A DNA stretch of 64,000 bases from positions 1 through 64,000 of the forward strand of contig NZ_JBOITM010000084.1 of the NCBI RefSeq assembly GCF_050717535.1, given 5' to 3'. This DNA comes from Clostridium_AD sp050717535. GTDB taxonomy: Bacteria; Bacillota; Clostridia; Clostridiales; Clostridiaceae. Positions 34,229-45,100 of the stretch are shown here, piece after piece (the first letter of the stretch is position 1; each line of letters opens with the position of its first letter). A program made the position numbers and the translations under genes. The notes beneath the pieces are model-generated. The model was not told the origin of the DNA, did no database searches, and was given only the letters and a program-made list of their open reading frames with translations.

Positions 34229-34967
34229 AGCTACTTTATTAAATGAAATTGAAAAATTATATAAAAGGAAAAAAGTTTTAGTTGCAGTAATTATATCACT
34301 TATTTTCATAATACTAGGGCAGTTGTCTATGCTAGTATTAAGAACTGGTTTTGGACTTCGAGGGGTCTCAAGTATGGATTTTCCTATACTTGTACTATCT
34401 ATAGTTGTTAATACAATTCTTCCCCTATTTACGGCACTTGTAACAATAGAAAGTTTTTCGGGAGAATTTTCACAAAACACTATGAAAATTGCACTTACAA
34501 GGCCCATCACAAGGTTAAAATTTTATACGGCGAAGTTAACTGCAATTATGTTATTCATCCTTGCAAACCTTTTATTTTTAATGATTTTTTCAATACTCGC
34601 TGGGTGCTTTTTTAATTCAAATTCCTTCACATTTAGTAGTGTTATTAAAATCCTGATTTCTTATATTGTTACACTGCTACCTATGGTGATTTTATCAATA
34701 ATTATTGCATTTTTTGCAAACATAATTAGAAGTGGTATAGGTGTATTTTTTCTGTCAATTTTTGTTTTCGTCGCTTTTAAAGGATTAGGGATAATTTTCT
34801 ATAGATTTTCGGGGGTGTTTATTACATCTATGATGAGTTGGTATACACTATTTATTATGGAAACTATTCCAACTTTTAAAATTTTTCTTCAGTTTATGAT
34901 GATGCTCAGTTATGGTATAATATTTTTTACAGCAGGATATTATTTATTTGATAAAAAAGAATTTTAG
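34215..34967 (+). CDS. ABC-2 type permease
   Basis: This 250-residue protein has six hydrophobic helices and the cytoplasmic N-terminal helix MVEFKATLLNEIEKLYKRKK typical of ABC-2 permeases. The PITRLKFYTAKL segment is the usual coupling region. It pairs with the ATPase upstream, probably as an exporter. Confidence 0.92.
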   Translation: MVEFKATLLNEIEKLYKRKKVLVAVIISLIFIILGQLSMLVLRTGFGLRGVSSMDFPILVLSIVVNTILPLFTALVTIESFSGEFSQNTMKIALTRPITRLKFYTAKLTAIMLFILANLLFLMIFSILAGCFFNSNSFTFSSVIKILISYIVTLLPMVILSIIIAFFANIIRSGIGVFFLSIFVFVAFKGLGIIFYRFSGVFITSMMSWYTLFIMETIPTFKIFLQFMMMLSYGIIFFTAGYYLFDKKEF

Positions 34968-35010
34968 AAGTCGCTTTTAAGTGAACTCAGTGGATTTTTG
35001 AGGTGGAAAA

Positions 35011-36453
35011 ATGAATATAAAAAAACGGTTAATTCTTTCTAATACTATAACTATAGTAATTCCTTTTTTCATTACTATTATAGCAGCATTCTTATTTGTT
35101 TTTGTTTCCTCAAGAGTTTTTAATAAGGATGTAAGTTATGATAATTTTAAAAAATTTATGTTTATAAAAACGGAACTGTCTAATACTAAAAGTGCTATAT
35201 GGAAACAAAATTCTGAGGATATGGAAGATCCAGTCTATCAGAAGTATTTGTACCAAAAGCTGTCCAATATCGATGGAGAGCTCATAATTCTTAAAAACAA
35301 TACTGCTATTTTCACATCTAAGGATGTAAATAAAATAGATATAGAAAAATGTTTATTAGAATCTAAAGTTAAATCACAAAGAAAAGTAGTTGAAATTGAT
35401 GCTGTTGATTACAGAGTTGAAGTAGCACCAATTAGGTTCAAGGATGAGGCGTTAGGTAGTGCCATATTATTGGCACCAACTTTTGAGTATGCAGGTATCC
35501 TTGAAATATTTATTATATTTATCATTGGTGTATTCCTTGTTACTTTTATAGGGGTCAACATATTTATGTCTTATCTGCTTTCAAAAAGAATAATAAAACC
35601 CTTATCACTTTTAAAGACAGCGGTTGGAGATATTAGTAAAGGGGATTTAAGTCTGGAAATAATTGAAGCTGGAGACCAAGAAATTGTGGAGTTATGCGCT
35701 GATTTTGAAAAGATGAGAATACAACTTAAGGATGCTGTTAGTTTGAAAAAAAAGTATGATGATAATAGGAAGATGTTAGTTTCTAGTATATCCCATGATC
35801 TTAAAACTCCTTTAACTTCAATAAAAGGTTATGTTAAAGGTATTTTGGATGGAGTGGCAAATACTCCTGAAAAAGCAGAACGATATTTAAAGACTGTTTA
35901 TTCTAAAGCTGAGGGTATGGATGTTATGATTAATGATTTACTTTTATATTCAAAATTAGATTTAAGTCAGCTTCCCTTTAACTTTGAAAAAACAGATATT
36001 ATAGATTACTTTAATTACTGTATTCATGAAAGTACAATTGAACTTGAAAAATATAATATAAAGATTTCTTTGATAAATGACTTAAAAGGATCAATATACG
36101 TTAAGATTGATAGAGAAAGACTGATGAGGGTTATACTAAACATTATTGATAATGCTCGTAAATATATGGATAAAGAGAAAGGTGAAATTACTATACTACT
36201 TAGGGAAACTAATTCTAGTATTATTATTGAGATAAGAGATAACGGTTCTGGCATTGATAAGAATGATGCAAATAAAATTTTTGACAGGTTTTATAGAGCA
36301 GATACTGCAAGGAGTGAAGCGAATGGAAGTGGACTTGGACTTGCCATTGCAAAACAAATTGTGGAGGGACACAAAGGGAAAATATGGGCTATAAGCCATG
36401 AAAGCAAGGGTACAAGTATTTTGATGTCATTTGGAAAAATATCAGAAGGGTAG
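35011..36453 (+). CDS. Sensor histidine kinase
   Basis: This 480-residue protein has two membrane helices (about 8-30 and 167-190) flanking a small extracytoplasmic domain, then a HAMP domain and a HisKA domain with phospho-acceptor His262 (SSISHDLKTPLTSIKGY). The ATPase domain has NIIDNARKY, DNGSGID and GSGLGLAIAKQIVEGHKG. It is the kinase partner of the regulator encoded next. Confidence 0.96.
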   Translation: MNIKKRLILSNTITIVIPFFITIIAAFLFVFVSSRVFNKDVSYDNFKKFMFIKTELSNTKSAIWKQNSEDMEDPVYQKYLYQKLSNIDGELIILKNNTAIFTSKDVNKIDIEKCLLESKVKSQRKVVEIDAVDYRVEVAPIRFKDEALGSAILLAPTFEYAGILEIFIIFIIGVFLVTFIGVNIFMSYLLSKRIIKPLSLLKTAVGDISKGDLSLEIIEAGDQEIVELCADFEKMRIQLKDAVSLKKKYDDNRKMLVSSISHDLKTPLTSIKGYVKGILDGVANTPEKAERYLKTVYSKAEGMDVMINDLLLYSKLDLSQLPFNFEKTDIIDYFNYCIHESTIELEKYNIKISLINDLKGSIYVKIDRERLMRVILNIIDNARKYMDKEKGEITILLRETNSSIIIEIRDNGSGIDKNDANKIFDRFYRADTARSEANGSGLGLAIAKQIVEGHKGKIWAISHESKGTSILMSFGKISEG

Positions 36454-36462
36454 AGGATTAAT

Positions 36463-37158
36463 ATGAAGAGAATTTTAATAGTCGAAGATGATGAAAGCAT
36501 TGCTGAACTTGAAAAAGACTATTTAGAGATTGAGGGATTTGAAGTTAAAATCTGTAACAATGGTGTGGATGGGTTAAATGCATTAAAAACAAACAAATTT
36601 GATTTGTTAATTCTTGATGTTATGCTTCCTAAAATTGATGGATATACTATTCTACGTAGTCTCCAAGAGGAAAAGGATATTCCGGTTTTGATGGTTTCTG
36701 CAAAAAAAGAAGATATTGATAAAATAAAGGGGCTTAGTCTTGGTGCGGATGACTATATTACAAAGCCATTTAACCCCAGCGAATTAGTTGCTAGAGTTAA
36801 GTCGCATCTTCGGAATTATGAAAGAATAAAAAACAAATTTAAGAGTGAAGCCCCTAATAGTACAGTTATAATAAGAGGCCTAGAAATAAGGAAAGACTGC
36901 AGACAAGTATTTATGAACGGCATTGAAATAAATCTAGCACAAAAGGAATTTGAACTATTGCTGTATCTGGCCGAAAACCCTAATAGAGTATTTAGCAAAG
37001 AGGAATTATTTGAAAGAATCTGGGGATTTGATGCTATAGGAGATACTGCAACTGTTACAGTACATATTGGTAGAGTTAGAGAGAAAATTGAGGTATCTAC
37101 GTCTGTTCCTCAATATATTGAAACTGTTTGGGGAACTGGGTACAGGCTTAGGGTATAA
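36463..37158 (+). CDS. OmpR-family response regulator
   Basis: This 231-residue protein has a receiver with an acidic pocket (VEDDE), phospho-acceptor Asp52 (LLILDVMLPK), and Lys in DDYITKPF, followed by a winged-helix DNA-binding domain (LAQKEFELLLYLAENPNRVFSKEELFERIWG, VTVHIGRVREKI). It is transcribed with the kinase, 9 bases apart. Confidence 0.97.
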   Translation: MKRILIVEDDESIAELEKDYLEIEGFEVKICNNGVDGLNALKTNKFDLLILDVMLPKIDGYTILRSLQEEKDIPVLMVSAKKEDIDKIKGLSLGADDYITKPFNPSELVARVKSHLRNYERIKNKFKSEAPNSTVIIRGLEIRKDCRQVFMNGIEINLAQKEFELLLYLAENPNRVFSKEELFERIWGFDAIGDTATVTVHIGRVREKIEVSTSVPQYIETVWGTGYRLRV

Positions 37159-37221
37159 AACATACTTTAAACCTGTGCCTATTAATTTTTATTCACTATT
37201 ATTAAAAATTTATAAAATCTA

Positions 37222-37250
37222 TTGACTTGCGAACAAACGTTCGCTATAAT
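37222..37250 (+). promoter_or_regulatory. SOS promoter with LexA box in the spacer
   Basis: TTGACT (37222-37227), 17 bases, TATAAT (37245-37250). The spacer is filled by GCGAACAAACGTTCGC (37229-37244), which contains CGAAC-N4-GTTCG, the Gram-positive LexA (Cheo) box consensus. Bound LexA would block the promoter entirely. Confidence 0.88.
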
Positions 37251-37394
37251 ATGAATATAGTTTTAAAAGTAAAAATACCTGTAAAGTATTTTAAATATAT
37301 ATATATATTGTATTTTATAACAGCATGAATTTACAGAGAAGCTGTATTTTTAAAGCACCACTTTAGTGGATTATTTAACTGGGGGTAAAACAAT

Positions 37395-37652
37395 ATGGAA
37401 ACAAAGGATTTATGGGTTAAGATAAATTATTCGCAAGAGGGTAGTGATAGTTTAGCAATAACGTATACTGCTAGTACTAATAAGGTTAATCATTCTTCTA
37501 AGTATTTAATTTGTGGGGGAAGGTACAATAGAAATGGTGGAACTATAACGTTTAAGGCGAAAAATATGGAAGAAGCTACTGAAATAGCTAATAATAACTT
37601 GGTAGCTAATGCAGGTACTAATAAATATGAGTATCTTAAAAGGATTATATAA
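37395..37652 (+). CDS. LexA-controlled small protein of unknown function
   Basis: This 85-residue soluble protein is polar and predicted to be beta-rich (LWVKINYSQEGSDSLAITYT, GGTITFKAKNMEEATEIANNNLV). GGGGGT precedes the ATG. It is a single gene about 145 bases downstream of an ideal SOS promoter, with a leader containing several small hairpins, and it ends before a strong terminator. I do not recognise the family; an SOS role is inferred only from the promoter. Confidence 0.78.
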   Translation: METKDLWVKINYSQEGSDSLAITYTASTNKVNHSSKYLICGGRYNRNGGTITFKAKNMEEATEIANNNLVANAGTNKYEYLKRII

Positions 37653-37691
37653 TCAGTAATATATAGGAAAGCAAATTAATTAATGATTTTT

Positions 37692-37739
37692 AATATTATA
37701 GAGGATATTATGATATTTCAGAATATCCTCTATAATATT
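37692..37739. terminator. Strong 18-bp terminator hairpin
   Basis: AATATTATAGAGGATATT pairs perfectly with AATATCCTCTATAATATT. It separates the SOS gene from the convergent HD-GYP gene. Confidence 0.78.
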
Positions 37740-37740
37740 A

Positions 37741-37779
37741 CATACAAATATTAAATACAAATATTACATACAAATATTA
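37741..37779. repeat. Three tandem copies of a 13-bp repeat
   Basis: Units CATACAAATATTA, AATACAAATATTA and CATACAAATATTA lie head to tail and run into the stop codon of the HD-GYP gene. Probably a slippage-prone microrepeat; no function is evident. Confidence 0.75.
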
Positions 37780-38895
37780 AATTACAAATTCAATATTTTC
37801 GATTACAATATCTAACTGTTTTATCAATGAAACAGTTTCACCAATCTCTTGTGCATTGACATTGGTTCCCTTCTTTATGATTTTAACTTGAGGTCTTAAA
37901 GCAAAATTAGGGAATATAGCTGTTACCACACCTATATCACCAGTGCTTAGTCTTACTAGTGTTCCAGGTGGGTAAGGAACAACTGCCTTTGAAAATGCTT
38001 TAACCATTTCATAATCAAATTGAGTATCACCATGGGAAAGTATGTATTCTACAGCATCATTAGGATTCATGGCTTTTCGATAAGGCCTGTCCGAAGTAAG
38101 TGCATCATATACATCTGCAATAGCAACAATTCTCGCAAATCTGTTTATAGATTTATCCTTTATATTATCTGGATATCCGGATCCATTCATTTTTTCATGA
38201 TGCTGAAGTGCCACGATTCTAGAGGGTGCAGATATATCTAAGCATCCTTTTAAATAATCATAGCCTTTTGTAGTATGTTCTTTTATAGTTTCAAATTCTT
38301 CATCAGTTAAGGGACCAGGCTTTAGTACTATATCTACTGGAATAAGAACTTTACCTATATCATGTATTAATGCGCCCATACATAAAGTATAAAGGTCATT
38401 TTGATTTAGCTGTAATTGAACACCCAACACTAGAGATATTACAGCTACGTTTACACTATGTTGGTAGGTATAATTATCCATGCTTTTAATGTCTACTAAA
38501 TTAATCATTACGTTTTTCTTGCTTATAATTTCGTCAATTATATCTCTAGCAATACTTCCTATAGATTCAAAATAGGCATGTTTTTCTTTCGCAAATTTTT
38601 TTTCGTTGAAATTTATATTATTTGAATATAAATCATATTTTTCAAAACTATAGAAGGTTTCTTTTATAGCTTTTATAGCATTTTGACGGAGTTCAGGCTT
38701 TATAATATCCTCAATTATAATTTCGCTATATTCATCATTAATATATACAGAATAAATCTGTAACCGTTTAATTTTTACTAAGAAAGTTTCCGTTAATATA
38801 ACACCTTCTCTTAATAAAACCCGTCCATCGTTATCAAATATAGTTTTGGCCAAATAATTTCCTGGTTTTGCAAATTCGATTGGTACAAGTCGCAT
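37777..38895 (-). CDS. HD-GYP cyclic-di-GMP phosphodiesterase
   Basis: This 372-residue protein has an N-terminal part without a clear domain, then HD-GYP: HSVNV, the HD pair in ALIHDIGK (His178-Asp179), KEHTTKGYDYL, QHHEKMNGSGYP (HHE 232-234, GYP 240-242) and ADVYDALTSDRPYRKA. All metal ligands are present, so it should be an active phosphodiesterase. It lacks an attached receiver or sensor domain. Confidence 0.93.
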   Translation of the reverse strand: MRLVPIEFAKPGNYLAKTIFDNDGRVLLREGVILTETFLVKIKRLQIYSVYINDEYSEIIIEDIIKPELRQNAIKAIKETFYSFEKYDLYSNNINFNEKKFAKEKHAYFESIGSIARDIIDEIISKKNVMINLVDIKSMDNYTYQHSVNVAVISLVLGVQLQLNQNDLYTLCMGALIHDIGKVLIPVDIVLKPGPLTDEEFETIKEHTTKGYDYLKGCLDISAPSRIVALQHHEKMNGSGYPDNIKDKSINRFARIVAIADVYDALTSDRPYRKAMNPNDAVEYILSHGDTQFDYEMVKAFSKAVVPYPPGTLVRLSTGDIGVVTAIFPNFALRPQVKIIKKGTNVNAQEIGETVSLIKQLDIVIENIEFVI

Positions 38896-39161
38896 AAATA
38901 TATCACACCCTTAGCATAAAAAATTAAGTCATTTCAATATATTTTACACCATTTATATTTAAAATCACACTATTAATTACAAAGAACATACATATAATAT
39001 ATTTTAAAACAAAATATGTATTTTTTAGTAAAAATATATACAATACTGTTCGAAATATGAAATAAATATATTTACAAATATTATACAATTATGCTACAAA
39101 ATGGTATAATGTTAATTATAACTAATTTTCATTTAATTAATTTGTAAAGTGGTGATATATT

Positions 39162-40466
39162 ATGAAAAAATCAAATCAAATACTAATAATCATATGCATC
39201 TTTATAGCCTCCATTATCAGTACATTAATTATCAATATCCAAGGTGATAATTATCAAATAAGCAAAAATGAGGGTATTAAAAAGCAAGAGATTAAAGATC
39301 TAGAGGTTAAAGAGAATTTAACTGTAAATAAAAATCTAGAATATGATGTTGCAAACATTGTAGCGGTAGGCGATATAATAATTCATGAGGATCAGTTAAA
39401 AGCACAATTAGATGAGGCTACAGGAGAGTATAATTTCTACAATAATTTTAAATATGTAAAATCACATATAATTTCAGGCGATATTGCTTTAGCAAATTTA
39501 GAAACCACTTTAGCTGGAGAAAACCAGAAGTATACAGGATATCCTAGTTTTAATTCTCCAAGTAGCATAGCAGATGCAATGGTAGACAGTGGCTTTGATA
39601 TTTTATCTATAGTTAATAATCATACTATAGATAGGGGTAGTGCGGGGGTTTTTAGCACTATGTCAGAACTTCAAAAGAGAAATATTAAAGAAATTGGAGC
39701 AAGGGAAAGTGTAGATAAAAAGCCTTACCTAATACAAGAGGTTAAAGGCATAAAAATGGGATTTATAAGCTATAGTTATGAAACACCAAGAAAGGGAGAA
39801 AGGAAGACACTAAACGCAATAGAAATACCTAGTGACGTTGTAAATTTATTAAATACGTTTAGTTATGAACATATTGATGAGGATTTAAATAAAATAAAAA
39901 CACAAATTGATGAAATGAAAAGTCAAGGCGCACAAGCAATTATCTTCTTTATTCATTGGGGTAATGAATATGAGAGAGTGCCCAATGTGCATCAAAAGAG
40001 TATTGCAAGGTCACTATGTGATTATGGGGTAGATGTTATTTTAGGAAGTCATCCACATGTTGTTCAACCTATGGAATTTATAACCTCAGAAAAAACAGGT
40101 AAAAGATCTTTGGTGGTTTACTCAATGGGGAATTTTATTTCCAATCAGCAATATGAGAGAACTAATAATAGATACACGGAGGATGGGGTTATTGTAAATA
40201 TAGAAATTAAGAAGAGTAAGTTATCTAATGATATTACAATAAGTGAGGTGTCGTATATACCTACTTGGGTGCATAGATATACTGATAATAATAAGTTTGT
40301 TTATGAAGTTTTACCGTTAACTGATGCATTAGCAAGCAAAGGGAAATATAATCTTAATGAGAGTGGGTCGGTATGGAGAGCTGAAAATTCTGAGAAGAGT
40401 ACCCGAATGCTAATGGGGGGCAGTAATGAAATAATAGAGGCAGGTGTAAAAGCAGTTATGAATTAA
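39162..40466 (+). CDS. CapA-family protein
   Basis: This 434-residue protein has an N-terminal membrane anchor (about 7-27) and the CapA/PGA_cap metallophosphatase-like domain: VAVGDIIIHEDQL, ANLETTLAG, VNNHTIDRG, IFFIHWGNEYERVPN and DVILGSHPHVVQPME. CapA of Bacillus acts in poly-gamma-glutamate export; many stand-alone relatives have unknown roles. No capB/capC are nearby, so a capsule role is not supported here. Confidence 0.9.
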   Translation: MKKSNQILIIICIFIASIISTLIINIQGDNYQISKNEGIKKQEIKDLEVKENLTVNKNLEYDVANIVAVGDIIIHEDQLKAQLDEATGEYNFYNNFKYVKSHIISGDIALANLETTLAGENQKYTGYPSFNSPSSIADAMVDSGFDILSIVNNHTIDRGSAGVFSTMSELQKRNIKEIGARESVDKKPYLIQEVKGIKMGFISYSYETPRKGERKTLNAIEIPSDVVNLLNTFSYEHIDEDLNKIKTQIDEMKSQGAQAIIFFIHWGNEYERVPNVHQKSIARSLCDYGVDVILGSHPHVVQPMEFITSEKTGKRSLVVYSMGNFISNQQYERTNNRYTEDGVIVNIEIKKSKLSNDITISEVSYIPTWVHRYTDNNKFVYEVLPLTDALASKGKYNLNESGSVWRAENSEKSTRMLMGGSNEIIEAGVKAVMN

Positions 40467-40736
40467 ATCATCATATTATGATTAGATGTTAAGTTAATTG
40501 CATAGGTGGAATTATTTATTTGATTATTTTATACATTATATTAAGGTGATTTACAAAAAAATATGCATAATAAGGTTGAATACTTGCAATTATAAACTAT
40601 AATTAAAAGTGAGAATATCAATATAGCATGTAACATTGAAATTTGTGCTTGCTTAGAAATAAACATATGTCTTAGGATATAAAAATAAATGTAGTTAACA
40701 TTGATATTTGAATAATTCTAATTGGGAGGAAATATA

Positions 40737-41600
40737 ATGACTATTTTAACACGAAATGATATCTGTTGGTGTGGCAGTGGTAAAAAATATAAAAAATGTC
40801 ACATGGATCAGGATATATTTATAAGTAATATAGAGAAAAAAGTAGGTTATAAAATACCGAGGGACATCATGAAAACAGAGGAACAAATAGATGGTATTAG
40901 AAAAAGTTGTAAACTAACGCATGATGTAATTGACATGGTTTCTGAGAGAATAAAAGTTGGAGTAACTACTAATGAAATAAATACTTGGGTGCATGAGTAT
41001 ACTGTTGAGCATAATGCATATCCAGCACCACTAGGCTATGGTGGTTTTCCTAAGAGTGTATGTACGTCAATAAATAATGTAATATGCCATGGTATACCTG
41101 ATGACACGGTTTTAAAAGACGGCGATATAGTTAATGTAGATGTGACTTGCATACTAGATGGCTATTATGGGGATGCCAGTAGAATGTTTATAATAGGAGA
41201 AGCTTCTAAAGAAGCAATAGATTTAGTCCGTGTATCAAAGGAATGCCTAGAACTCGGCATGCAGCAGGTAAAACCTTACAATACTCTTGGAGATATAGGG
41301 AATGCTATCCAAGAGCATGCAGAGAGCCTTGGATATTCTGTGGTATATGATTATGGCGGCCATGGAGTTGGGGTTGAGTTTCATGAAGACCCTTTTGTAG
41401 CTCATATAGGCAAAAGGAGAGAAGGTATGATAATATTACCTAATATGACCTTTACCATTGAGCCCATGATCAATATTGGAAGTCCAGAAACTGATGTACT
41501 TGAAGATGATTGGACAGCAGTTACAACAGATGGATCATTATCATCTCAATGGGAACATACCATACTTGTTACTGAAACCGGGTATGAAATACTAACATAA
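40737..41600 (+). CDS. map: Methionine aminopeptidase with N-terminal SEC-C zinc motif
   Basis: This 287-residue protein starts with a SEC-C motif (ICWCGSGKKYKKCH) that binds zinc and, in related type I aminopeptidases, docks on the ribosome. It is followed by the full peptidase domain with metal ligands in NVDVTC, YGDASR, GHGVGVEFHEDP, TIEPM and WEHTILV. It removes the start methionine from new proteins. The start is at 40737 with GGGAGG; the in-frame TTG upstream overlaps that site. Confidence 0.95.
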   Translation: MTILTRNDICWCGSGKKYKKCHMDQDIFISNIEKKVGYKIPRDIMKTEEQIDGIRKSCKLTHDVIDMVSERIKVGVTTNEINTWVHEYTVEHNAYPAPLGYGGFPKSVCTSINNVICHGIPDDTVLKDGDIVNVDVTCILDGYYGDASRMFIIGEASKEAIDLVRVSKECLELGMQQVKPYNTLGDIGNAIQEHAESLGYSVVYDYGGHGVGVEFHEDPFVAHIGKRREGMIILPNMTFTIEPMINIGSPETDVLEDDWTAVTTDGSLSSQWEHTILVTETGYEILT

Positions 41601-41610
41601 CTCAGTATTA

Positions 41611-41652
41611 TATACTAAAAACACCTCCATTAGTGGGGGTGTTTTTAGTATA
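41611..41652. terminator. Bidirectional terminator after map
   Basis: TATACTAAAAACACCTCC pairs with GGGGGTGTTTTTAGTATA (one mismatch), with a 6-base loop. Confidence 0.85.
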
Positions 41653-41684
41653 TTTATGAGAGCTGAATTTTTTATATAAAAAAA

Positions 41685-41873
41685 CTATTCTACTTTTATA
41701 AAGTAGGTAATTTCATCTATGGGTATAGGTTCTTTTTTCCAAATTTTATAATAAGCAAAGTGTATTTTGCATTCACCGCATTTTAAAGGCTTGAACTTCC
41801 CAATAATCTGATGATGGCCACCTAGTATATTTATAATTCTTACTATTGTCTCTTTAATATTTTTTTTATTCAT
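41685..41873 (-). CDS. Small CxxC protein, doubtful gene
   Basis: This 62-residue frame has CGECKIHFAYYKIWKKEP near its middle and a basic N-terminal helix. There is no convincing ribosome site before the ATG. It could be a real small clostridial protein or chance. Confidence 0.35.
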   Translation of the reverse strand: MNKKNIKETIVRIINILGGHHQIIGKFKPLKCGECKIHFAYYKIWKKEPIPIDEITYFIKVE

Positions 41874-42134
41874 GTAACAATATCATTGTAAATGTTGTTT
41901 TAGTATTGATATTTGACGTTATATAATAAAAAAAGATAAAGCATATATTACTTTGGTATAATGATAGATAAGTACAAATTTTAAAGGCATTATAAAATAT
42001 TGAAAAAATAGAATATTTTTATTTAAATTTATAATAATATACAAGAAATATGGTTTATTTATATTAGCTTAGTTTATTAAGTGTATTTTTAGAATTAATG
42101 TAAATATTTAATTGATATTGAGGAAGTGATTGAA

Positions 42135-45100
42135 ATGGAGATTATTAATAATAGGTATAGAGTAGTAAAATGTATAAAACAAAACAGAGTAGTTTCCAGT
42201 TATGCAGTTAATGACATAATAAAAAATTATGATACTATACAATTAAATATTCTTAATTCAGAATATTTACAAAAGGGATTAATAGAATTCTATACAAAAG
42301 AGTTTATGAGTTTAACTAACCTATCCTGTGAAAATATGATATCAGTGTATGATTTTAATTTGGTTAATCTTTTAGATAATAAAAAATTAAATGATAAAGT
42401 GTATTTTTACACAAATGAATACCTTCAAAATAACACTAGTATTTTAGATATTGTAGGGGACATGCAAAGTGAAGAATTATTAGATTTATTTATAGAGATT
42501 TGCCAAAGTATAAATTATATTCATTTAAAGGGTTTTATTTATGGAAATATAAATTTATCTAATATTATAGTTTCAAATACGGTTTTTAATAAAAAAATTT
42601 CTATTAAATTTAAAGATTTTGCTACAGTTGAACTTGAAAAGCAGGAGTTTTGGAAGGACGAAAATAAGGTGGATTATTTTAAGGCACCAGAAATATCAAA
42701 AGGGGAAATATGTAGTGTTTTTAGCGATATATATTCTCTAGGAGTATTATTATTTGTTATGTATATGAAAAGTAAAGATTATAATATCTCCATTAATGAT
42801 GAAATTAAATCTTTCGATGATGTAAAACTTGAAGAAATATTCAATAGTAATGAGGATTTCAATGTGGATTTTAAAAATATTATTGAAAAAATGACCTATA
42901 GTGATGCTGATAAAAGATATAGAAGTATTTCAGAATTAGTAATGGATATAAATATGATTTTTAATAAACAGTATGTACCGCATAGAAAAAAAGAAATAGA
43001 AAAATTGAACTTTAATTTGAAAATGATAGGCAGAGATGAAGAAGTTAATAAAATTATGGATATTTACGAATCTATTAAAAATAAAAACAATTATAATTCT
43101 ACTATTTTAATCCATGGAGAATCAGGTATTGGTAAAACTCGTTTTCTTGATTCACTAAAATATCTCTTTTCTTTAAAAAAAGTAAATGCTTATAGCAGTT
43201 TTACTCTAGATGCATCTACTAAAGATAGTAATAAGGCTTTTATAGATATATTAAAGCAATTTATTTCTGAATGCCAAGGAGAAGTGTTAGAAAGATATGA
43301 GTCGGAATTAGTTAAATTCCTACCTGAACTTGGTGGTAAAAAAAACATAATTCCATCTGAATCATTAAGTGGTGATAAAGAAAAATTTAGACTTATACAT
43401 TCCGCAATGGGATTTATAGAAGAGTGTATAAACAGTAAACCTATAGTTATAATTATTGATAATTTTCACCTAGCGGATGATTTTACTATAGAACTAATGG
43501 AATATATTATAAGGAAAAAATCACCTAATAAAAATATAATGACCATATTATCCTATTGTGATGGAGAATGTTTAGTAAATAAGAAATTTATAGAATTTAC
43601 AAAAAATATATCACACAATAGTGGTGAAACTAATATTTTTTTAAAAGAACTAGGTGAAAAAGAAGTAGGTGAGATGATTCAAAATATTTTATGTATGCCT
43701 GAAATACCCTATAAGTTTACAGATAGTATATATGAAAAGACAAAGGGAAATCCGTTATTTGTGCAAGAAATTATAAAGAGCTTTTTTAATGAAAAGTATA
43801 TTTATGTAGATAGTGAAGATGGATGCTGGAGTAGGGATTGTGAATATTCTAAATTTATAGTGCCTACAGATATGCATGGAGTATTATTAAATCAAGTTAA
43901 AGAAATGGAAGAAACAAATTACAATATTTTAACAGTAATATCTATATTTAATAGCGCTGTTTCTTTAGAAATAATTAAGAGCTTTATTAAAAATGAGAAT
44001 AATGATTTAGAGAAAGCTATCGAAGGGCTTATTTCCTCGGGAATATTATGCAAAAAAATTGAGGACAGAGGATTTGTATTTGATTTTTACAATAAATTTC
44101 TTAAAAGCCTTATGTATGAGAAAATTAGGCTTGAAGATAGAAAAGTTATGCATAGATTAGCCTCAGTAGCACTTGAAAATCAATATAAAAAGGGTGGAAC
44201 AGAATATGTTTATGAACTAATTTATCATTTAGAAAAATCTAATCAAGAGGGAAAGATTATTGATTATTGCATTGAAAATGCTGAAAAAATGAAACTTCTA
44301 AAAAATAGAAGTGATGCAATAAAAAATTTAACTAAAGCTGAATCTATTTTAGACTATTCTTTTGATTCGATTAAAAATATAAAGCTCATTATGGATCTTG
44401 CTAATTTACACGAACAAGAAGGTCATATTGATTTAGCTATAAAATACTATTTATCAATAGGAAAGTATAAGCAGCATGCTGCGCTACATAAGTACATAAT
44501 AGATAGCTTAATTAAAGTAGCAAAAGTATATCTAAATAAAAATGATATAGAAAGTACTGTATATTATATTGAAGAAATTAAGGTTATGCTTTCCAAAGTA
44601 GATTATGTTTCAGGGATGCTTAGATGTGAAGGAATCCTAGCTGCTGTATATGACATAAAGCAGGATTATAAAAGTGTACAAACTATATGTAACACTTGTT
44701 TAGAGCTTTGCACTGGGGAATATGAAGAACTGAAAACTAAATTTTATAACTATAAGGGCTTATATTATTTAAGAAGTGGTAGAGCTGACAAAGCATTAGC
44801 GATTTTTGAAGAAAATATAGAGGTATGTAGTAAATATAATAATATTAGGGGCATAATAAAATCTTTAAATAGAATAGGTGTTATTTATGGAGATTACTAT
44901 CAAGATGATAATAAAGCCATAAAATATTTTATAAAGATGAAGGATATCTGTGAAAAAAATAATATGAGCTCAGAGGTGGTACTTGCTTTAATAAATATAG
45001 GTGCTACATATTTTTCAATGGGAAAGTATGAAATATCCTTACAGTATTTTATAGAGACACTAGAAACATGCAAAAAGTATGATGATGAATTCCATGTGTT

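Noticed and set aside
37741..37790. Possible CRISPR-like array
   Set aside because: Units are 13 bases, directly adjacent, without spacers; no cas genes are present.
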